64,000 nucleotides of DNA, from assembly GCA_964036665.1 (NCBI GenBank), contig OZ038530.1, forward strand, positions 2,294,001-2,358,000, given 5' to 3'. Of this stretch, positions 1 through 12,396 are shown in pieces. The stretch comes from Gordius sp. MW1 (taxonomy: Eukaryota > Nematomorpha > Gordioida > Gordea > Gordiidae). The notes under the pieces were generated by a model, which did no database searches, had not been told where the DNA came from, and saw only the letters and a program-made list of their open reading frames with translations. Made by a program: the position numbers and the translations under genes. How positions within the stretch are numbered: the first letter of the stretch is position 1; every line of letters starts with the position of its first letter.

Positions 1-2070
1 ATACGGTTTAAAGAAAAATATGTGAAAAATTTTGAGGTAAAAATATTTATTTTTTTCGATTCTATGTGAAAGAGCATGAAAAAATATATAAGAGTAAGCC
101 AATTTGAGAATCCTATTATCCTTGATTGACTTCCGAATAGAGGTTTTAAGATGCGAGAACTATCATTTTGACAAAAGACAACGTTTTATTGTTGCGATTA
201 GTTTGTTGTATCGCAACGTGAGTGCTTAATTTTTGAAAACTGCTCTATGCGATCATGATTTCAAAGTAATAGTTTTTAGATTCTGATAAATTTTTACTTG
301 GGATCATAGAAACCACGTCTGAAAACGACAACTTTCATCGGATGCATACGGTTGAAAGGAAAATATGTGAAAAATTTTGAGGTAAAAATATTTATTATTT
401 TCGATTCTATGTGAAAGAGCATGAAAAAATATATAAGAGTAAGCCAATTTGAGAATCCTATTATCCTCGATTGACTTCCGAAAAGAGGTTTTAAGATGCG
501 AGAACTATCATTTTGACAAAAGACAACGTTTTATTGTTGCGATTAGTTTGTTGTATCGCAACGTGAGTGCTTAATTTTTGAAAATGGCTCTATGCAATCA
601 TGATTTCAAAGTAATAGTTTTCAGATTCTGATAAAATTTTACTTTTTATCATCGAAACCACGTCTGAAAACGACAACTTTCATCGGATGAATACGGTTCA
701 AAGAAAAATATGTGAAAATTTTTGAGGTAAAAATATTTATTTTTTTCGATTCTATGTGAAAGAGCATAAAAAAATATATAAGAGTAAGCCAATTTGAGAA
801 TCCTATTATCCTCGATTGACTTCCGAAAAGAGGTTTTAAGATGCGAGAACTATCATTTTGACAAAAGACAACGTTTTATTGTTGCGATTAGTTTGTTGTA
901 TCGCAACGTGAGTGCTTAATTTTTCAAAAATGCACTATGCGATCATGATTTCAAAGTAATAGTTTTTAGATTCTGATAAATTTTTACTTGGGATCATAGA
1001 AACCACGTCTGAAAACGACAACTTTCATCGGATGAATACGGTTCAAAGAAAAATATGTGAAAAATTTTGAGGTAAAAATATTTATTTTTTTCGATTTTAT
1101 GTGAAAGAGCATAAAAAAATATATAAAAGTAAGCCAATTTGAGAATCCTATTATCCTCGATTGACTTCGGCAAAGAGGTTTTAAGCTGCGAGAACTATCA
1201 TTTTGACAAAAGACAACGTTTTATTGTTGCGATTAATTTGTTGTATCGCAACGTGAGTGCTTAATTTTTCAAAAATGCACTATGCGATCATGATTTCAAA
1301 GTAATAGTTTTCTGATTCTGATAAATTTTTACTTTTTATCATCGAAACCACGTCTGAAAACGACAACTTTCATCGGATGCATACGGTTGAAAGCAAAATA
1401 TGTGAAAAATTTTGAGGTAAAAATATTTATTTTTTTCGATTCTATGTGAAAGAGCATGAAAAAATATTTAAAAGTAAGCCAATTTGAGAATCCTATTATC
1501 CTTGATTGACTTCCGAATAGAGGTTTTAAGATGCGAGAACTATCATTTTGACAAAAGACAACGTTTTATTGTTGCGATTAGTTTGTTGTATCGCAACGTG
1601 AGTGCTTAATTTTTGAAAACTGCTCTATGCGATCATGATTTCAAAGTAATAGTTTTTAGATTCTGATAAATTTTTACTTGGGATCATAGAAACCACGTCT
1701 GAAAACGACAACTTTCATCGGATGAATACGGTTCAAAGAAAAATATGTTAAAAATTTTGAGGTAAAAATATTTATTTTTTTCGATTTTATGTGAAAGAGC
1801 ATAAAAAAATATATAAAAGTAAGCCAATTTGAGAATCCTATTATCCTCGATTGACTTCCGCAAAGAGGTTTTAAGCTGCGAGAACTATCATTTTGACAAA
1901 AGACAACGTTTTATTGTTGCGATTAGTTTGTTGTATCGCAACGTGAGTGCTTAATTTTTCAAAAATGCACTATGCGATCATGATTTCAAAGTAATAGTTT
2001 TCTGATTCTGATAAATTTTTACTTTTTATCATCGAAACCACGTCTGAAAACGACAACTTTCATCGGATGC
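1..2070. repeat. Monomers m1-m6, irregular leading segment
   Basis: Starts and classes: 1 (A), 346 (B2, with a TATTTTCG variant), 691 (C-type body with an A-type tail), 1036 (C1), 1381 (A), 1726 (C1). All are exactly 345 bp. The start of this block, m1-m3, reappears at 7926-8960 with an offset of 7925 bp, including the private TATTATTTTCG variant of m2 and GTGAAAATTTTTG of m3. The pair m4-m5 (C1 with GATTTTATG, then A with CCGAATAG) is repeated as m6-m7, a local 690-bp dimer. The window starts inside the array, so the block is open to the left. Confidence 0.85.
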
Positions 2071-2413
2071 ATACGGTTGAAAGGAAAATATGTGAAAAAT
2101 TTTGAGGTAAAAATATTTATTTTTTTCGATTCTATGTGAAAGAGCATGAAAAAATATATAAAAGTAAGCCAATTTGAGAATCCTATTATCCTTGATTGAC
2201 TTCCGAATAGAGGTTTTAAGATGCGAGAACTATCATTTTGACAAAAGACAACGTTTTATTGTTGCGATTAGTTTGTTGTATCGCAACGTGAGTGCTTAAT
2301 TTTTGAAAACTGCTCTATGCGATCATGATTTCAAAGTAATAGTTTTTAGATTGATAAATTTTTACTTGGGATCATAGAAACCACGTCTTGAAACGACAAC
2401 TTTCATCGGATGA
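1036..2413. repeat. Local dimer HOR (C1-A) x2
   Basis: Monomers at 1036 and 1726 both carry TTCAAAG, GATTTTATG, CATAAA, CCGCAAAG or CGGCAAAG, GCTGCGAG and the C1 tail. Monomers at 1381 and 2071 both carry TTGAAAG, CATGAA, CTTGATTG, CCGAATAG, GATGCGAG and the A tail. The period is 690 bp. The second A monomer (2071-2413) has lost 2 bp (AGATTGATAAA) and has CGTCTTGAAACG, so the pair is not perfectly identical. The C1-A alternation also appears at 3448-4137. Confidence 0.75.
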
Positions 2414-4137
2414 ATACGGTTGAAAGGAAAATATGTGAAAAATTTTGAGGTAAAAATATTTATTTTTTTCGCCTCTATGTGTAATAGCATGAAAAAATAT
2501 ATAAGAGTAAGCCAATTTGAGAATCCTATTATCCTCGATTGACTTCCGAAAAGAGGTTTTAAGATGCGAGAACTATCATTTTGACAAAAGACAACGTTTT
2601 ATTGTTGCGATTAGTTTGTTGTATCGCAACGTGAGTGCTTAATTTTTCAAAAATGCACTATGCGATCATGATTTCAAAGTAATAGTTTTCTGATTCTGAT
2701 AAATTTTTACTTTTTATCATCGAAACCACGTCTGAAAACGACAACTTTCATCGGATGCATACGGTTGAAAGCAAAATATGTGAAAAATTTTGAGGTAAAA
2801 ATATTTATTTTTTTCGATTCTATGTGAAAGAGCATGAAAAAATATATAAGAGTAAGCCAATTTGAGAATCCTATTATCCTCGATTGACTTCCGAAAAGAG
2901 GTTTTAAGATGCGAGAACTATCATTTTGACAAAAGACAACGTTTTATTGTTGCGATTAGTTTGTTGTATCGCAACGTGAGTGCTTAATTTTTGAAAACTG
3001 CTCTATGCGATCATGATTCCAAAGTAATAGTTTTTAGATTCTGATAAATTTTACTTGGGATCATAGAAACCACGTCTGAAAACGACAACTTTCATCAGAT
3101 GAATACGGTTCAAAGAAAAATATGTGAAAAATTTTGAGGTAAAAATATTTATTTTTTCGAATTTTATGTGAAAGAGCATAAAAAAATATATAAAAGTAAG
3201 CCAATTTGAGAATCCTATTATCCTCGATTGACTTCCGCAAAGAGGTTTTAAGCTGCGAGAACTATCATTTTGACAAAAGACAACGTTTTATTGTTGCGAT
3301 TAGTTTGTTGTATCGCAACGTGAGTGCTTAATTTTTGAAAATGGCTCTATGCAATCATGATTTAAAAGTAATAGTTTTCAAATTCTGATAAATTTTTACT
3401 TGGGATCATAGAAACCACGTCTGAAAACGACAACTTTCATCGGATGAATACGGTTCAAAGAAAAATATGTGAAAAATTTTGAGGTAAAAATATTTATTTT
3501 TTCGAATTTTATGTGAAAGAGCATAAAAAAATATATAAAAGTAAGCCAATTTGAGAATCCTATTATCCTCGATTGACTTCCGCAAAGAGGTTTTAAGCTG
3601 CGAGAACTATCATTTTCACAAAAGACAACGTTTTATTGTTGCGATTAGTTTGTTGTATCGCAACGTGAGTGCTTAATTTTTCAAAAATGCACTATGCGAT
3701 CATGATTTCAAAGTAATAGTTTTCTGATTCTGATAAATTTTTACTTTTTATCATCGAAACCACGTCTGAAAACGACAACTTTCATCGGATGCATACGGTT
3801 GAAAGGAAAATATGTGAAAAATTTTGAGGTAAAAATATTTATTTTTTTCGATTCTATGTGAAAGAGCATGAAAAAATATATAAAAGTAAGCCAATTTGAG
3901 AATCCTATTATCCTTGATTGACTTCCGAATAGAGGTTTTAAGATGCGAGAACTATCATTTTGACAAAAGACAACGTTTTATTGTTGCGATTAGTTTGTTG
4001 TATCGCAACGTGAGTGCTTAATTTTTGAAAACTGCTCTATGCGATCATGATTTCAAAGTAATAGTTTTTAGATTCTGATAAATTTTTACTTGGGATCATA
4101 GAAACCACGTCTGAAAACGACAACTTTCATCGGATGA

Positions 4138-4482
4138 ATACGGTTCAAAGAAAAATATGTGAAAAATTTTGAGGTAAAAATATTTATTTTTTTCGATTTT
4201 ATGTGAAAGAGCATAAAAAAATATATAAAAGTAAGCCAATTTGAGAATCCTATTATCCTCGATTGACTTCCGCAAAGAGGTTTTAAGCTGCGAGAACTAT
4301 CATTTTGACAAAAGACAACGTTTTATTGTTGCGATTAGTTTGTTGTATCGCAACGTGAGTGCTTAATTTTTGAAAATGGCTCTATGCAATCATGATTTCA
4401 AAGTAATAGTTTTCAGATTCTGATAAATTTTTACTTGGGATCATAGAAACCACGTCTGAAAACGACAACTTTCATCGGATGA
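4138..4482 (+). repeat. Reference 345-bp monomer (m13) with internal landmarks
   Basis: A regular monomer used as a coordinate frame. Position 1 is the A of ATACGGTTCAAAG. Positions 36-56 are an A/T tract containing the palindrome AAATATTT. About 78-93 is a second A/T tract (AAAAAAATATATAAAAG). About 121-150 holds CTCGATTGACTTCCGCAAAG. Positions 191-217 form a perfect 8-bp dyad with an 11-bp loop. About 225-275 is the main class-defining segment, including AATCATGATT, a 10-bp palindrome in B-class units. About 276-320 carries the second class marker, and 340-345 the GATGA or GATGC junction. My hand count gives 45 C, 60 G and 12 CpG dinucleotides. I see no clear evidence that the two halves are diverged copies of a 172-bp ancestor. 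Confidence 0.9.
4328..4354. repeat. Conserved 8-bp dyad (inverted repeat) in each monomer
   Basis: GTTGCGAT and ATCGCAAC are perfect reverse complements separated by the 11-base loop TAGTTTGTTGT. The same element lies about 190 bases into nearly every monomer; the first copy is at 191-217. Exceptions affect single pairs: GTTGGGAT in m54, m64 and m70 (near 18438, 21868, 23928); GCAAGG in m49, m59, m80, m86, m89, m92, m140 and m167; GCAAAG in m173 and m180; one base in m74 (near 25308), m113 (near 38700) and m120 (near 41111). Loop changes such as TTGTTCT occur in m32, m41 and m106. A cruciform or a binding site for a dimeric protein is possible; neither is shown by the sequence alone. Confidence 0.85.
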
Positions 4483-5170
4483 ATACGGTAAAGAAAAATA
4501 TGTGAAAAATTTTGAGGTAAAAATATTTATTTTTTTTGATTCTATGTGAAAGAGCATAAAAAAATATATAAAAGTAAGCCAATTTGAGAATCCTATTATC
4601 CTCGATTGACTTCCGCAAAGAGGTTTTAAGCTGCGAGAACTATCATTTTGACAAAAGACAACGTTTTATTGTTGCGATTAGTTTGTTGTATCGCAACGTG
4701 AGTGCTTAATTTTTGAAAATGGCTCTATGCAATCATGATTTCAAAGTAATAGTTTTCAGATTCTGATAAATTTTTACTTTTTATCGTCGAAACCACGTCT
4801 GAAAACGACAACTTTCATCGGATGAATACGGTTTAAAGAAAAATATGTGAAAAATTTTGAGGTAAAAATATTTATTTTTTTCGATTCTATGTGAAAGAGC
4901 ATGAAAAAATATATAAGAGTAAGCCAATTTGAGAATCCTATTATCCTTGATTGACTTCCGAATAGAGGTTTTAAGATGCGAGAACTATCATTTTGACAAA
5001 AGACAACGTTTTATTGTTGCGATTAGTTTGTTGTATCGCAACGTGAGTGCTTAATTTTTGAAAACTGCTCTATGCGATCATGATTTCAAAGTAATAGTTT
5101 TTAGATTCTGATAAATTTTTACTTGGGATCATAGAAACCACGTCTGAAAACGACAACTTTCATCGGATGC

Positions 5171-8100
5171 ATACGGTTGAAAGGAAAATATGTGAAAAAT
5201 TTTGAGGTAAAAATATTTATTTTTTTCGATTCTATGTGAAAGAGCATGAAAAAATATATAAAAGTAAGCCAATTTGAGAATCCTATTATCCTTGATTGAC
5301 TTCCGAATAGAGGTTTTAAGATGCGAGAACTATCATTTTGACAAAAGACAACGTTTTATTGTTGCGATTAGTTTGTTGTATCGCAACGTGAGTGCTTAAT
5401 TTTTGAAAACTGCTCTATGCGATCATGATTTCAAAGTAATAGTTTTTAGATTGATAAATTTTTACTTGGGATCATAGAAACCACGTCTTGAAACGACAAC
5501 TTTCATCGGATGAATACGGTTGAAAGGAAAATATGTGAAAAATTTTGAGGTAAAAATATTTATTTTTTTCGCCTCTATGTGTAATAGCATGAAAAAATAT
5601 ATAAGAGTAAGCCAATTTGAGAATCCTATTATCCTCGATTGACTTCCGAAAAGAGGTTTTAAGATGCGAGAACTATCATTTTGACAAAAGACAACGTTTT
5701 ATTGTTGCGATTAGTTTGTTGTATCGCAACGTGAGTGCTTAATTTTTCAAAAATGCACTATGCGATCATGATTTCAAAGTAATAGTTTTCTGATTCTGAT
5801 AAATTTTTACTTTTTATCATCGAAACCACGTCTGAAAACGACAACTTTCATCGGATGCATACGGTTGAAAGCAAAATATGTGAAAAATTTTGAGGTAAAA
5901 ATATTTATTTTTTTCGATTCTATGTGAAAGAGCATGAAAAAATATATAAGAGTAAGCCAATTTGAGAATCCTATTATCCTCGATTGACTTCCGAAAAGAG
6001 GTTTTAAGATGCGAGAACTATCATTTTGACAAAAGACAACGTTTTATTGTTGCGATTAGTTTGTTGTATCGCAACGTGACTGCTTAATTTTTGAAAACTG
6101 CTCTATGCGATCATGATTCCAAAGTAATAGTTTTTAGATTCTGATAAATTTTACTTGGGATCATAGAAACCACGTCTGAAAACGACAACTTTCATCAGAT
6201 GAATACGGTTCAAAGAAAAATATGTGAAAAATTTTGAGGTAAAAATATTTATTTTTTCGAATTTTATGTGAAAGAGCATAAAAAAATATATAAAAGTAAG
6301 CCAATTTGAGAATCCTATTATCCTCGATTGACTTCCGCAAAGAGGTTTTAAGCTGCGAGAACTATCATTTTGACAAAAGACAACGTTTTATTGTTGCGAT
6401 TAGTTTGTTGTATCGCAACGTGAGTGCTTAATTTTTGAAAATGGCTCTATGCAATCATGATTTAAAAGTAATAGTTTTCAAATTCTGATAAATTTTTACT
6501 TGGGATCATAGAAACCACGTCTGAAAACGACAACTTTTATCGGATGAATACGGTTCAAAGAAAAATATGTGAAAAATTTTGAGGTAAAAATATTTATTTT
6601 TTCGAATTTTATGTGAAAGAGCATAAAAAAATATATAAAAGTAAGCCAATTTGAGAATCCTATTATCCTCGATTGACTTCCGCAAAGAGGTTTTAAGCTG
6701 CGAGAACTATCATTTTCACAAAAGACAACGTTTTATTGTTGCGATTAGTTTGTTGTATCGCAACGTGAGTGCTTAATTTTTCAAAAATGCACTATGCGAT
6801 CATGATTTCAAAGTAATAGTTTTCTGATTCTGATAAATTTTTACTTTTTATCATCGAAACCACGTCTGAAAACGACAACTTTCATCGGATGCATACGGTT
6901 GAAAGGAAAATATGTGAAAAATTTTGAGGTAAAAATATTTATTTTTTTCGATTCTATGTGAAAGAGCATGAAAAAATATATAAAAGTAAGCCAATTTGAG
7001 AATCCTATTATCCTTGATTGACTTCCGAATAGAGGTTTTAAGATGCGAGAACTATCATTTTGACAAAAGACAACGTTTTATTGTTGCGATTAGTTTGTTG
7101 TATCGCAACGTGAGTGCTTAATTTTTGAAAACTGCTCTATGCGATCATGATTTCAAAGTAATAGTTTTTAGATTCTGATAAATTTTTACTTGGGATCATA
7201 GAAACCACGTCTGAAAACGACAACTTTCATCGGATGAATACGGTTCAAAGAAAAATATGTGAAAAATTTTGAGGTAAAAATATTTATTTTTTTCGATTTT
7301 ATGTGAAAGAGCATAAAAAAATATATAAAAGTAAGCCAATTTGAGAATCCTATTATCCTCGATTGACTTCCGCAAAGAGGTTTTAAGCTGCGAGAACTAT
7401 CATTTTGACAAAAGACAACGTTTTATTGTTGCGATTAGTTTGTTGTATCGCAACGTGAGTGCTTAATTTTTGAAAATGGCTCTATGCAATCATGATTTCA
7501 AAGTAATAGTTTTCAGATTCTGATAAATTTTTACTTGGGATCATAGAAACCACGTCTGAAAACGACAACTTTCATCGGATGAATACGGTAAAGAAAAATA
7601 TGTGAAAAATTTTGAGGTAAAAATATTTATTTTTTTTGATTCTATGTGAAAGAGCATAAAAAAATATATAAAAGTAAGCCAATTTGAGAATCCTATTATC
7701 CTCGATTGACTTCCGCAAAGAGGTTTTAAGCTGCGAGAACTATCATTTTGACAAAAGACAACGTTTTATTGTTGCGATTAGTTTGTTGTATCGCAACGTG
7801 AGTGCTTAATTTTTGAAAATGGCTCTATGCAATCATGATTTCAAAGTAATAGTTTTCAGATTCTGATAAATTTTTACTTTTTATCGTCGAAACCACGTCT
7901 GAAAACGACAACTTTCATCGGATGAATACGGTTTAAAGAAAAATATGTGAAAAATTTTGAGGTAAAAATATTTATTTTTTTCGATTCTATGTGAAAGAGC
8001 ATAAAAAAATATATAAGAGTAAGCCAATTTGAGAATCCTATTATCCTTGATTGACTTCCGAATAGAGGTTTTAAGATGCGAGAACTATCATTTTGACAAA

Positions 8101-8270
8101 AGACAACGTTTTATTGTTGCGATTAGTTTGTTGTATCGCAACGTGAGTGCTTAATTTTTGAAAACTGCTCTATGCGATCATGATTTCAAAGTAATAGTTT
8201 TTAGATTCTGATAAATTTTTACTTGGGATCATAGAAACCACGTCTGAAAACGACAACTTTCATCGGATGC
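5171..8270. repeat. 9-mer HOR type I, copy 2 (3100 bp)
   Basis: Monomer starts: 5171, 5514, 5859, 6203, 6548, 6893, 7238, 7583, 7926, each exactly 3100 bp after its partner in 2071-5170. By eye I find only three substitutions between the copies: GTGACTG near 6080 (GTGAGTG in copy 1), CTTTTATCGG near 6537 (CTTTCATCGG) and CATAAA near 8001 (CATGAA). This implies a recent duplication or continuing homogenisation. The last monomer (7926) also matches m1, and what follows at 8271 matches m2 rather than continuing a third 9-mer. Confidence 0.93.
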
Positions 8271-8960
8271 ATACGGTTGAAAGGAAAATATGTGAAAAAT
8301 TTTGAGGTAAAAATATTTATTATTTTCGATTCTATGTGAAAGAGCATCAAAAAATATATAAGAGTAAGCCAATTTGAGAATCCTATTATCCTCGATTGAC
8401 TTCCGAAAAGAGGTTTTAAGATGCGAGAACTATCATTTTGACAAAAGACAACGTTTTATTGTTGCGATTAGTTTGTTGTATCGCAACGTGAGTGCTTAAT
8501 TTTTGAAAATGGCTCTATGCAATCATGATTTCAAAGTAATAGTTTTCAGATTCTGATAAAATTTTACTTTTTATCATCGAAACCACGTCTGAAAACGACA
8601 ACTTTCATCGGATGAATACGGTTCAAAGAAAAATATGTGAAAATTTTTGAGGTAAAAATATTTATTTTTTTCGATTCTATGTGAAAGAGCATAAAAAAAT
8701 ATATAAGAGTAAGCCAATTTGAGAATCCTATTATCCTCGATTGACTTCCGAAAAGAGGTTTTAAGATGCGAGAACTATCATTTTGACAAAAGACAACGTT
8801 TTATTGTTGCGATTAGTTTGTTGTATCGCAACGTGAGTGCTTAATTTTTGAAAACTGCTCTATGCGATCATGATTTCAAAGTAATAGTTTTCTGATTCTG
8901 ATAAATTTTTACTTTTTATCATCGAAATCACGTCTGAAAACGACAACTTTCATCGGATGC
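7926..8960. repeat. Three-monomer block repeating the window start (m24-m26)
   Basis: Starts 7926, 8271 and 8616 correspond to 1, 346 and 691 at an offset of 7925 bp (23 monomers). Shared private variants are TTTAAAG in the first unit, TATTATTTTCG and ATAAAATTTTACT in the second, and GTGAAAATTTTTG in the third. The third unit then departs from m3: here its body is AAACTGCTC with TTTCTGATTCTG, whereas m3 has CAAAAATGCAC with a TTTTTAGATT tail. The duplication boundary therefore lies in the second half of this monomer. The 9-mer pair thus sits inside a larger 7.9-kb repeat. Confidence 0.85.
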
Positions 8961-9306
8961 ATACGGTTGAAAGGAAAATATGTGAAAAATTTTGAGGTAA
9001 AAATATTTATTTTTTTTTAATTCTATGTGAAAGAGCATGAAAAAATATATAAGAGTAAGCCAATTTGAGAATCCTATTATCCTTGATTGACTTCCGAATA
9101 GAGGTTTTAAGATGCGAGAACTATCATTTTGACAAAAGACAACGTTTTATTGTTGCGATTAGTTTGTTGTATCGCAACGTGAGTGCTTAATTTTTGAAAA
9201 CTGCTCTATGCGATCATGATTTCAAAGTAATAGTTTTTAGATTCTGATAAATTTTTACTTGGGATCATAGAAACCACGTCTGAAAACGACAACTTTCATC
9301 GGATGC
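8961..9306 (+). repeat. Single A-class monomer (m27, 346 bp) between HOR blocks
   Basis: An A-class unit with CTTGATTG and CCGAATAG. Its T-tract is unusually long and replaces the usual TTCGATTC with TTTTTAATTC near 9012-9023, giving 346 bp. It links the first HOR domain to the second and does not belong to either 9-mer. Confidence 0.75.
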
Positions 9307-12300
9307 ATACGGTTGAAAGGAAAATATGTGAAAAATTTTGAGGTAAAAATATTTATTTTTTTTCGATTCTATGTGAAAGAGCATGAAAAAATATATAAGA
9401 GTAAGCCAATTTGAGAATCCTATTATCCTCGATTGACTTCCGAAAAGAGGTTTTAAGATGCGAGAACTATCATTTTGACAAAAGACAACGTTTTATTGTT
9501 GCGATTAGTTTGTTGTATCGCAACGTGAGTGCTTAATTCTTGAAAACTGCTCTATGCGATCATGATTTCAAAGTAATAGTTTTTAGATTCTGATAAATTT
9601 TTACTTTTTATCATCGAAACCACGTCTGAAAACGACAACTTTCATCGGATGAATACGGTTCAAAAAAAAATATGTGAAAAATTTTGAGGTAAATTTATTT
9701 TTTTCGATTCTATGTGAAAGAGCGTAAAAAAATATATAAAAGTAAGCCAATTTGAGAATCCTATTATCCTCGATTGACTTCCGCAAAGAGGTTTTAAGCT
9801 GCGAGAACTATCATTTTGACAAAAGACAACGTTTTATTGTTGCGATTAGTTTGTTGTATCGCAACGTGAGTGCTTAATTTTTCAAAAATGCACTATGCGA
9901 TCATGATTTCAAAGTAATAGTTTTCTAATTCTGAGAAATTTTTACTTTTTATCATCGAAACCACGTTTGAAAACGACAACTTTCATCGGATGCATACGGT
10001 TGAAAGAAAAATATGTGAAAAATTTTGAGGTAAAAATATTTGTTTTTTTCGAATCTATGTGAAAGAGCGTAAAAAAATATATAAAAGTAAGCCAATTTGA
10101 GAATCCTATTATCCTCGATTGACTTCCGCAAAGAGGTTTTAAGTTGCGAGAACTATCTTTTGACAAAAGACAACGTTTTATTGTTGCGATTAGTTTGTTG
10201 TATCGCAACGTGAGTGCTTAATTTTTAAAAATGGCTCTATGCAATCATGATTCAATGTAATAGTTTTCAGATTCTGATAAATCTTTACTTGGGATCATAG
10301 AAACCACGTCTGAAAACGACAACTTTCATCGGATGAATACGGTTGAAAGGAAAATATGTGAAAAATTTTGAGGTAAAAATATTTATTTTTTTCGCCTCTA
10401 TGTGTAATAGCATGAAAAAATATATAAGAGTAAGCCAATTTGAGAATCCTATTATCCTCGATTGACTTCCGAAAAGAGGTTTTAAGATGCGAGAACTATC
10501 ATTTTGACAAAAGACAACGTTTTATTGTTGCGATTAGTTTGTTGTATCGCAACGTGAGTGCTTAATTTTTCAAAAATGCACTATGCGATCATGATTTCAA
10601 AGTAATAGTTTTCTGATTCTGATAAATTTTTACTTTTTATCATCGAAACCACGTCTGAAAACGACAACTTTCATCGGATGCATACGGTTGAAAGGAAAAT
10701 ATGTGAAAAATTTTGAGGTAAAAATATTTATTTTTTTCGATTCTATGTGAAAGAGCATAAAAAAATATATAAAAGTAAGCCAATTTGAGAATCCTATTAT
10801 CCTCGATTGACTTCCGCAAAGAGGTTTTAAGCTGCGAGAACTATCATTTTGACAAAAGACAACGTTTTATTGTTGCGATTAGTTTGTTCTATCGCAACGT
10901 GAGTGCTTAATTTTTCAAAAAATGCGATCATGATTTCAAAGTAATAGTTTTCTAATTCTGAGAAATTTTTACTTTTTATCATCGAAACCACGTCTGAAAA
11001 CGACAACTTTCATCGGATGCATACGGTTGAAAGAAAAATATGTGAAAAATTTTGAGATAAAAATATTTATTTTTTTCGATTCTATGTGAAAGAGCATGAA
11101 AAAATATATAAGAGTAAGCCAATTTGAGAATCCTATTATCTTCGAATGACTTCCGAAAAGAGGTTTTAAGATGCGAGAACTATCATTTTGACAAAAGACA
11201 ACGTTTTATTGTTGCGATTAGTTTGTTGTATCGCAACGTGAGTGCTTAATTTTTGAAAACTGCTCTATGCGATCATGATTTCAAAGTAATAGTTTTCTGA
11301 TTCTGATAAATTTTTACATTTTATCATCGAAACCACGTCTGAAAACGACAACTTTCATCGGATGCATACGGTTGAAAGAAAAATATGTGAAAAATTTTGA
11401 GGTAAAAATATTTATTTTTTTCGATTCTAAGTGAAAGAGCATAAAAAAATATATAAGAGTAAGCCAATTTGAGAATCCTATTATCCTCGATTGACTTCCG
11501 AAAAGAGGTTTTAAGATGCGAGAACTATCATTTTGACAAAAGACAACGTTTTATTGTTGCGATTAGTTTGTTGTATCGCAACGTGAGTGCTTAATTTTTC
11601 AAAAATGCACTATGCGATCATGATTTCAAAGTAATAGTTTTTAGATTCTGATAAATTTTTACTTGGGATCATAGAAACCACGTCTGAAAACGACAACTTT
11701 CATCGGATGAATACGGTTCAAAGAAAAATATGTGAAAAGATTTGAGGTAAAATTATTTATTTTTTTCGATTCTATGTGAAAGAGCATAAAAAAATATATA
11801 AAAATAAGCCAATTTGAGAATCCTATTATCCTCGATTGACTTCCGCAAAGAGGTTTAAGCTGCGAGAACTATCATTTTGACAAAAGACAACGTTTTATTG
11901 TTGCGATTAGTTTGTTGTATCGCAACGTGAGTGCTTAATTTTTGAAAATGGCTCTATGCTATCATGATTTCAAAGTAATAGTTTTCAGATTCTGATAAAT
12001 TTTTACTTTTTATCATCGAAACCACTTCTGAAAACGACAACTTTCATCGGATGAATACGGTTCAAAGAAAAATATGTGAAAAATTTTGAGGTAAAAATAT
12101 TTATTTTTTTCGATTTTATGTGAAAGAGCATAAAAAAATATATAAAAGTAAGCCAATTTGAGAATCCTATTATCCTCGATTGACTTCCGAAAAGAGGTTA
12201 GATGCGAGAACTATCATTTTGACAAAAGACAACGTTTTATTGTTGCGATTAGTTTGTTGTATCGCAACGTGAGTGCTTAATTTTTGAAAACTGCTCTATG

Positions 12301-12396
12301 CGATCATGATTTCAAAGTAATAGTTTTTAGATTCTGATAAATTTTTACTTGGGATCATAGAAACCACGTCTGAAAACGACAACTTTCATCGGATGC
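9307..12396. repeat. 9-mer HOR type II, copy 1 (3090 bp)
   Basis: Monomer starts: 9307 (A body with TTTTTATCATCG), 9653 (D; TTCAAAAAAAAA and a shortened GGTAAATTTA), 9994 (B1; TTTGTTTTTTTC, GTTGCGAG), 10337 (C1; GTGTAATAG), 10682 (D; internal deletion giving CAAAAAATGCGATC), 11021 (A body; GAGATAAAA, CTTCGAATGAC), 11366 (C body with A tail; GATTCTAAG), 11711 (B2; GTGAAAAGATTTG and AGGTTTAAG), 12055 (A; AGGTTAGATGCG). Its composition is unlike the first 9-mer apart from the GTGTAATAG unit, so equal order does not mean the same repeat. Confidence 0.93.

Larger units (their letters stand above)
2071..5170. repeat. 9-mer HOR type I, copy 1 (3100 bp)
   Basis: Monomer starts: 2071 (A, 343 bp), 2414 (C1, with GCCTCTATGTGTAATAG), 2759 (A), 3103 (B1), 3448 (C1), 3793 (A), 4138 (B1), 4483 (B2, ATACGGTAAAG, 343 bp), 4826 (A). 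Every private variant recurs 3100 bp downstream: GTGTAATAG at 2479/5579, the AGATTGATAAA deletion, the TTGAAAGC start of m9, CGAATTTTATG in m10 and m11, CATTTTCACA in m11, and the ATACGGTAAAG deletion. The copies are therefore a direct duplication of nine monomers. Confidence 0.93.

Noticed and set aside
78..100. TATATA stretches as promoters
   Set aside because: The A/T-rich tract is present in almost every monomer with no gene downstream; base composition explains it.
4138..4482. 345-bp unit as a diverged dimer of a 172-bp ancestor
   Set aside because: Comparing the two halves by eye shows only shared A/T runs and no extended similarity. A self-alignment of the consensus would decide it.
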